Of a stretch of 64,000 nt of DNA, positions 59,262 to 64,000 are shown one piece after another (position 1 is the first letter of the stretch; each line of letters opens with the position of its first letter). The stretch lies in NCBI RefSeq assembly GCF_017311575.1, contig NZ_JAFFQY010000061.1, forward strand, positions 124,001-188,000, written 5' to 3'. This DNA is from Roseococcus thiosulfatophilus. Its GTDB lineage: Bacteria; Pseudomonadota; Alphaproteobacteria; Acetobacterales; Acetobacteraceae. Under the pieces are notes generated by a model that saw only the letters and a program-made list of their open reading frames with translations, was not told where the DNA came from and ran no database searches. Made by a program: the position numbers and the translations under genes.

Positions 59262-59267
59262 AGAGGA

Positions 59268-61085
59268 ATGCAAGACCGCCCATTTCCGCTGCGCGCCCCC
59301 CTCGATGCCTCCGCGGGGGAAGCCGCCCTCCCCGCCTGGGATCTGTCGGACCTCTACAAGGGGGAAGACGACCCCGCGCTGGAAGCGGACCTCTCCCGGG
59401 CCGAGGCCGAGGCCGGCGCCTTCCAGGACCGTTTCGCCACGAAGCTGGGCGGGCTCTCCGGCGACGGCCTGGCCCAGGCCATCGCGGAATATGAGCGGAT
59501 CGAGGAAATCCTGGGCCGGGTGATGAGCTTCGCCCAGCTGGTCTTCTCGGGCGACGCGCAGAACGCCGCCAATGGCCGCTTCTACCAGACCATGCAGGAG
59601 CGGGTGACGACCATCTCCTCCTACCTGGTCTTCTTCACGCTGGAGCTGAACCGGCTGGAGGAATCCGCGCTGGAAGACAGGCTGCGCGAAAGCGCCGCCC
59701 TGTCGCGCTTCCGCCCCTGGCTGCGCGACCTGCGCGTCTGGCTGCCGCACCAGCTGCCCGACGAGATGGAGAAGCTGCTGCACGAGAAGGAGGTGACGGG
59801 CCGCGCCGCCTGGAACCGCCTCTTCGACGAGACCATGGCCAACATGACGGTCACCGTCTCGGGCGAGGAACTCTCCGTCTCCGCCGCGCTGAACAAGCTG
59901 TCCGACACCGATCGCGCGGTGCGCGAGGCCGCGGCCCAGGGCGTGTCGGAGGCCTTCCAGTCCCGCATCCGCCTCTTCTCGCTCATCACCAACACGCTGG
60001 TGAAGGACAAGGAGGTGATGGACCGCTGGCGCAAGCACCCGCGCCCCGGCTCCTCCCGCAACCGCGCCAACATGGTCGAGGACGAGGTGGTGGATGCCCT
60101 CGTCACCGCCGTGCGCGGCGCCTATCCGCGCCTGTCGCACCGCTACTACGCCATGAAGGCGAAGTGGCTGGGCCTGGACAAGCTGCAGCATTGGGACCGC
60201 AACGCGCCCATCCCGCGCGACACCGACGCGACCATCCCCTGGCCCGAGGCCGTCTCCCGCGTGCGCGCGGCCTATGGCGCCTTCTCGCCGGAGCTGGAGC
60301 GGGTCGCCGCGCCCTTCTTCGACAAGCCCTGGATTGACGCGGCCCTCCGCCCCGGCAAGGCGGGCGGCGCCTTCGCGCACCCCACCGTGCCATCGGCCCA
60401 CCCCTATCTGCTGCTGAACTACCACGGCAAGGCGCGCGACGTGATGACGCTGGCCCATGAGCTCGGCCATGGCGTGCACCAGCGACTCGCGGCCGAACAG
60501 GGCTATCTGATGAGCGGCACGCCGCTGACCCTGGCCGAGACCGCGTCGGTCTTCGGCGAGATGCTGACCTTCCGCGCCATGCTCGACGCCGAGACGGACC
60601 CCGCGAAGCGCCGCCTGCTGCTGATCGGCAAGGTGGAGGACATGCTGAACACGGTGGTCCGCCAGATCGCCTTCTACCGCTTCGAGACCCTGCTGCACGA
60701 CGAGCGCCGCAAGGGCGAAGTCAGCGCCGAACGCATCGGCGAGATCTGGATGAAGGTGCAGACCGAAAGCCTCGGCCCCGCCTTCGACTTCACGCCGGAT
60801 TACGCCGTCTACTGGGCCTATGTGCCCCACTTCGTGCACAGCCCCTTCTACGTCTACGCCTATGCCTTCGGAGATTGCCTGGTGAACGCGCTCTACGGCG
60901 TGTTCCGCGACGGCACGGTGCCGGATTTCGAGGCCAAGTATCTCGACATGCTCCGCGCCGGCGGCACGCTGCGGCACAAGGAATTGCTGGCGCCCTTCGG
61001 CCTCGACGCCTCGCGGCCGGAATTCTGGAACAAGGGGCTCGACGTCATCGCGGGCTTCATCGATGAGCTGGAACGCACCCCATGA
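59268..61085 (+). CDS. pepF: M3 family oligoendopeptidase F
   Basis: 605 residues. Cytosolic zinc peptidase of short peptides. The zinc motif HELGH is in MTLAHELGHGVHQRLAAEQ near residue 403, with the third ligand Glu in TLAETASVFGEML about 27 residues on. The N-terminal WDLSDLYKGEDDPALEADL is typical of the PepF branch. The start is uncertain between ATG 59259 and ATG 59268; the second is chosen because the -10-like box sits six bases before it. Its stop overlaps the ABC1 kinase start (ATGA at 61082-61085). Confidence 0.93.
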   Translation: MQDRPFPLRAPLDASAGEAALPAWDLSDLYKGEDDPALEADLSRAEAEAGAFQDRFATKLGGLSGDGLAQAIAEYERIEEILGRVMSFAQLVFSGDAQNAANGRFYQTMQERVTTISSYLVFFTLELNRLEESALEDRLRESAALSRFRPWLRDLRVWLPHQLPDEMEKLLHEKEVTGRAAWNRLFDETMANMTVTVSGEELSVSAALNKLSDTDRAVREAAAQGVSEAFQSRIRLFSLITNTLVKDKEVMDRWRKHPRPGSSRNRANMVEDEVVDALVTAVRGAYPRLSHRYYAMKAKWLGLDKLQHWDRNAPIPRDTDATIPWPEAVSRVRAAYGAFSPELERVAAPFFDKPWIDAALRPGKAGGAFAHPTVPSAHPYLLLNYHGKARDVMTLAHELGHGVHQRLAAEQGYLMSGTPLTLAETASVFGEMLTFRAMLDAETDPAKRRLLLIGKVEDMLNTVVRQIAFYRFETLLHDERRKGEVSAERIGEIWMKVQTESLGPAFDFTPDYAVYWAYVPHFVHSPFYVYAYAFGDCLVNALYGVFRDGTVPDFEAKYLDMLRAGGTLRHKELLAPFGLDASRPEFWNKGLDVIAGFIDELERTP

Positions 61086-62467
61086 GCGAGGAGCGCCGCG
61101 AAAGCAGCCTTTTCGGCGAGGTGCGGCGGATGGTCCGCACCTCCGGCGCCGTCACCGGCATCGCGGCCCGCGTGGCGGGCGAGCGCTATCTCGGCATCAA
61201 GACCAACAAGGACAGCCATGCCGAGGACCTCAAGGCCATCCTGGGCGGGCTGAAGGGCCCCATGATGAAGGTGGCGCAGTTCCTCGCCACCATCCCCGAC
61301 GCGCTGCCCGAGGAATACGCGCGCGAATTGGCCACGCTGCAATCCAACGCGCCGCCCATGGGCTGGGCCTTCGTGAAGCGCCGCATGGGCACGGAACTCG
61401 GCCCCGACTGGCAGAAGCATTTTTCCGAGTTTGGACAGGAGGCCGCCGCCGCGGCCAGCCTCGGCCAGGTTCACCGCGCCACCTTGAAGGACGGCACGCG
61501 CGTCGCCTGCAAGCTGCAATACCCGGACATGCCGAGCGTGGTGGAAGCGGACCTGCGCCAGCTCAAGCTCGGCATGCAGCTCTATCGCCGCATGGACAGC
61601 GCCCTGGACAACGAGGACGCCTACGCGGAAATCGCCGACCGGCTGCGCGAGGAGCTGGACTACACGCGCGAGGCCTCGCACCAGCGCCTCTACGACCTCA
61701 TCCTCGCCGATGAGCCGGCCGTCCAGGTGCCGACGCCCATAGACCACCTGACCACCCGCCGCCTGCTGACCATGACCTGGCTGGAGGGCGGTTCCATCCT
61801 GAAGCGCCTGGACGAGGACCCGCCGCTGGAGGAGCGCAACGACTACGCGCGCGCCCTCTTCGCCGCCTGGTACAAGCCCGTCTACCGCTATGGCGTCATC
61901 CATGGCGACCCGCACCTGGGCAACTACCAGATCCGCCGGCCCACCGATGGCGCGCCGGGCGGGCTCTCCCTGCTGGATTTCGGCGTGGTGCGGATCTTCC
62001 CGCCGCATTTCATCACCGGCGTCATCACCCTCTACGAGGCGGTGCGCGACGGCGATGACGACAAGGCCCACCATGCCTTCGAGGTCTGGGGTTTCCGCAA
62101 CCTCTCGCGCGAGACCATGCTGGTGCTGAAGAAGTGGGCGGATTTCCTCTACGAGCCGCTGCTGGAGGACCGTGTGCGCCTCATCCAGCAATCCTCCGAC
62201 CCTACCCATGGACGCAAGGTGGCGGAGGAGGTGCATCGCGGCCTCAAATCCACGGGCGGCGTGCGAATCCCGCGCGAATTCCCGCTGATGGACCGCGCGG
62301 CGATCGGCCTCGGCAGCGTGTTCTTCCGCCTGAAGGCGGAGCTGAACTGGCACCGCATGTTCCACGAGCTGATCGAGGACTACAACGAGGCCGCCCTCGC
62401 CCAGCGCCAGGCCGAGGCTCTGGCCCAGGCGCGCGTGCCCGGGCCTGTCACCGCGCCGGTGAAGTAG
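61082..62467 (+). CDS. ABC1/UbiB (AarF) family atypical kinase
   Basis: 461 residues. The UbiB family marker is GLKGPMMKVAQFLATIPDALP (KxGQ-type motif as KVAQ) near residue 60. AAAASLGQVHRATLKDG is the Ala-rich nucleotide loop, VACKLQYP the ATP Lys, YGVIHGDPHLGNYQI the catalytic loop and LLDFGVVR the metal Asp. Members support ubiquinone biosynthesis or lipid handling. The protein lacks the two C-terminal membrane helices of E. coli UbiB, as in the COQ8-like short forms. It is coupled to pepF by ATGA. Confidence 0.9.
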   Translation: MSEERRESSLFGEVRRMVRTSGAVTGIAARVAGERYLGIKTNKDSHAEDLKAILGGLKGPMMKVAQFLATIPDALPEEYARELATLQSNAPPMGWAFVKRRMGTELGPDWQKHFSEFGQEAAAAASLGQVHRATLKDGTRVACKLQYPDMPSVVEADLRQLKLGMQLYRRMDSALDNEDAYAEIADRLREELDYTREASHQRLYDLILADEPAVQVPTPIDHLTTRRLLTMTWLEGGSILKRLDEDPPLEERNDYARALFAAWYKPVYRYGVIHGDPHLGNYQIRRPTDGAPGGLSLLDFGVVRIFPPHFITGVITLYEAVRDGDDDKAHHAFEVWGFRNLSRETMLVLKKWADFLYEPLLEDRVRLIQQSSDPTHGRKVAEEVHRGLKSTGGVRIPREFPLMDRAAIGLGSVFFRLKAELNWHRMFHELIEDYNEAALAQRQAEALAQARVPGPVTAPVK

Positions 62468-62827
62468 TCAGCGGCGCGGCTGGACCTCCTCGATCCGGCC
62501 GCCGCAGCCGCGGAAGCAGCGGTCGAAGTCGCCGCTGCACCGCCAGGACTGGTTGAGGCAGGCGGGGGGCTGCACGCAGCCCATGCCGCGCGACTGCACG
62601 CAGCGGTTATAGGCCGCCATGGCGAAGTTCCGGCTGGCATTGCAATGCTGGTAGTCGCGATCGGCGAAGGCGCGGCATTGCTGCTGCTCGAAGCGGCATT
62701 GCGAGACGCAGGCCTGCCCCTCGGGCCCCGGCGGCGGGATATAGGCGTATTCCGTGCAGGCCCCCAACGCGAAGAGCGCCAGCAGCAACACCCAGCTTCT
62801 CAACCTCGTGAACATTCGGCCCGCCAT
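62468..62827 (-). CDS. Cysteine-rich lipoprotein of unknown function
   Basis: 119 residues. Lipoprotein signal with lipobox LGAC (MFTRLRSWVLLLALFALGAC), then EYAYIPPPGPEG and a small domain with ten further Cys, two of them in the pair QACVSQC, so five disulfides are possible after export. No family recognised. The ATG at 62827 lies inside a hairpin that follows hslU; the ATG four codons later (62815) is equally likely. Same strand as hslU and 40 bases after it. Confidence 0.75.
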   Translation of the reverse strand: MAGRMFTRLRSWVLLLALFALGACTEYAYIPPPGPEGQACVSQCRFEQQQCRAFADRDYQHCNASRNFAMAAYNRCVQSRGMGCVQPPACLNQSWRCSGDFDRCFRGCGGRIEEVQPRR

Positions 62828-62851
62828 GATCTGCACCGCAGATGATGGCGG
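62821..62851 (-). terminator. Hairpin after hslU
   Basis: A 14-bp stem with one mismatch (CCGCCATGATCTGC / GCAGATGATGGCGG) and a 3-base loop, 17 bases beyond the hslU stop on the minus strand. It overlaps the first candidate start codon of the lipoprotein gene, so it may work as a terminator, attenuator or translational block. Confidence 0.5.
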
Positions 62852-62867
62852 GCCGCGTCCGGCTTGG

Positions 62868-64000
62868 CTACAGGATGTAGCGCGACAGATCCGCACTGGC
62901 GGCCAGCGGTGCCACGCGGTCGCGCACCATGGCGGCATCCACCGTCACGGTCTCGCCGCGGCGGTCGCTGGCGTGGAAGCTGACATCCTCCAGCAGGCGT
63001 TCCAGCACGGTGGCGAGCCGCCGCGCGCCGATGTTCTCGACGCTGGCGTTGATCTCGGCCGCGAGGTCCGCCAGCGCGTCCACCGCCTCGTCCAGGAAGA
63101 CCAGTTCCACGCCCTCGGTCGCCATCAGCGCGCTCGCCTGCTTGAGCAGGGAATGCTCCGGCTCGGTCAGGATGCGGCGGAAATCATCGCGGGTCAGCGC
63201 CTTGAGTTCCACGCGGATGGGCAGGCGGCCCTGCAATTCCGGCAGCAGGTCCGACGGCTTGGACAGATGGAAGGCGCCCGAGGCCACGAAGAGGATGAAG
63301 TCCGTCCGCACCGGGCCATGGCGCGTGTTGACGGTGGTGCCCTCGATCAGCGGCAGCAGGTCGCGCTGCACGCCCTCGCGGCTGACATCGCCGCCGCGGA
63401 AGCCGCCCTCACCGGTGCGGGCGCAGATCTTGTCGATCTCGTCCAGGAAGACGATGCCGTTGTTCTCGGCGTTCTGCACGGCGGCGCGGGTCAGCGCCTC
63501 GCTGTCCAGCAGCTTGTCGGCCTCGTCGCGGATCAGCGCGTCGCGCGCGGCGGCCACCGTCATGCGGCGGGGCTTGGCGCGGCCGCCGAACATCTTGCCC
63601 AGCATGTCCTGCATGTTCTGCATCTGGCCGGGCGGCATGCCGGGCATGTCCATCATGCCGATGGGCGTGCCCTGCGGTTCGTTCACCTGGACCTCGACCT
63701 CGCGGCCCTCCAGCGTGCCCTCGCGCAGCATGCGGCGGAACTTCAGGCGCGTCTCGCCCGAGGCGCCCTCGCCCACCAGCGCGGAAACGATGCGTTCCTC
63801 GGCCTGCAATTCGGCCTTGGCCTGCACGCCGCGCCGCGCCTGCTCGCGCGCCTGGAGGATGGCGGCCTCGACCAGGTCGCGGACGATGCTCTCCACGTCG
63901 CGGCCGACATAGCCGACCTCGGTGAACTTCGTGGCCTCGACCTTGAGGAAGGGCGCATTGGCCAGGCGCGCGAGGCGCCGCGCGATCTCGGTCTTGCCGC
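62868..64000 (-). CDS. hslU: HslU, ATPase subunit of the HslUV protease (5' end outside window)
   Basis: About 377 residues are visible; the N-terminus lies beyond base 64000. The frame enters with [17 protein letters not shown], the end of the Walker A site, then [20 protein letters not shown], the I-domain with a Met-rich insert ([20 protein letters not shown]), Walker [12 protein letters not shown], the sensor region [20 protein letters not shown] and the C-terminal [20 protein letters not shown]...LSRYIL that docks HslV. hslV is expected just outside the window. The Cys-rich lipoprotein gene follows on the same strand. Confidence 0.96.
   Translation of the reverse strand, partial: GKTEIARRLARLANAPFLKVEATKFTEVGYVGRDVESIVRDLVEAAILQAREQARRGVQAKAELQAEERIVSALVGEGASGETRLKFRRMLREGTLEGREVEVQVNEPQGTPIGMMDMPGMPPGQMQNMQDMLGKMFGGRAKPRRMTVAAARDALIRDEADKLLDSEALTRAAVQNAENNGIVFLDEIDKICARTGEGGFRGGDVSREGVQRDLLPLIEGTTVNTRHGPVRTDFILFVASGAFHLSKPSDLLPELQGRLPIRVELKALTRDDFRRILTEPEHSLLKQASALMATEGVELVFLDEAVDALADLAAEINASVENIGARRLATVLERLLEDVSFHASDRRGETVTVDAAMVRDRVAPLAASADLSRYIL

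Overview
The window is about 70% G+C, with densely packed genes and many ATGA or TGATG stop/start overlaps. Gene content and order suggest an alphaproteobacterium, most likely of the Acetobacteraceae/Rhodospirillales type. The signs are rplY-pth-ychF, htpX next to a DUF1674 gene, mutS-glnD-murJ-trpS, TSUP-TIGR02186, a Bug-type solute receptor, and an AtzG-like/amidase pair. This placement is inference from gene content; there is no rRNA or other phylogenetic marker in the window. No tRNA, rRNA, CRISPR, phage or insertion sequence was recognised.

Layout. 1-4.6 kb: end of a membrane protein, then a leftward catabolic cluster (Bug receptor, TPP enzyme joined in frame to a 3-hydroxyacyl-CoA dehydrogenase through a C10 run, SDR). 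4.7-10.7 kb: htpX, DUF1674, a cloverleaf-shaped palindrome, the ychF/unknown/pth/L25 group, a six-helix chemotaxis receptor and a small membrane protein. 10.8-15.4 kb: HMG-CoA-lyase-like enzyme with a CoA-transferase (leftward) and an AtzG-like/amidase/phosphorylase run (rightward). 15.4-30.7 kb: a six-gene leftward operon glgE-treS/mak-glgB-glgX-treZ-treY. 31-39.9 kb: potassium channel, omega-aminotransferase, methyltransferase, lutBC, a Smr protein, an XRE regulator and a malic enzyme. 40-48 kb: mutS, glnD, murJ, trpS. 48-54 kb: secreted 5'-nucleotidase, the TSUP/TIGR02186/Usp run, a tandem GC-rich repeat, ribA and a lone response regulator. 54-64 kb: nitroreductase, nitronate monooxygenase, fatty acid hydroxylase, a secreted unknown, acyl-CoA ligase, pepF, an ABC1 kinase, a Cys-rich lipoprotein and hslU (cut by the window edge).

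How the genes work together. The 15-kb glucan operon encodes a full trehalose/alpha-glucan cycle. TreS turns trehalose into maltose, its fused maltokinase makes maltose-1-phosphate, GlgE polymerises it and GlgB branches the product. GlgX debranches, and TreY plus TreZ release trehalose again. GlgE carries a second, N-terminal amylase-like barrel that seems to have lost two catalytic acids. Most other runs are ordinary housekeeping or scavenging genes.

The points most worth a second look are the C10 junction that fuses two enzymes (1894-1903), the cloverleaf whose outer ends are the stop codons of two convergent genes (5893-5999), the pseudo-amylase half of GlgE, the 140-bp tandem repeat with an inverted relative 14.5 kb away, the duplicated 3' end of lutC, and the RibA whose RibB-like half appears dead.
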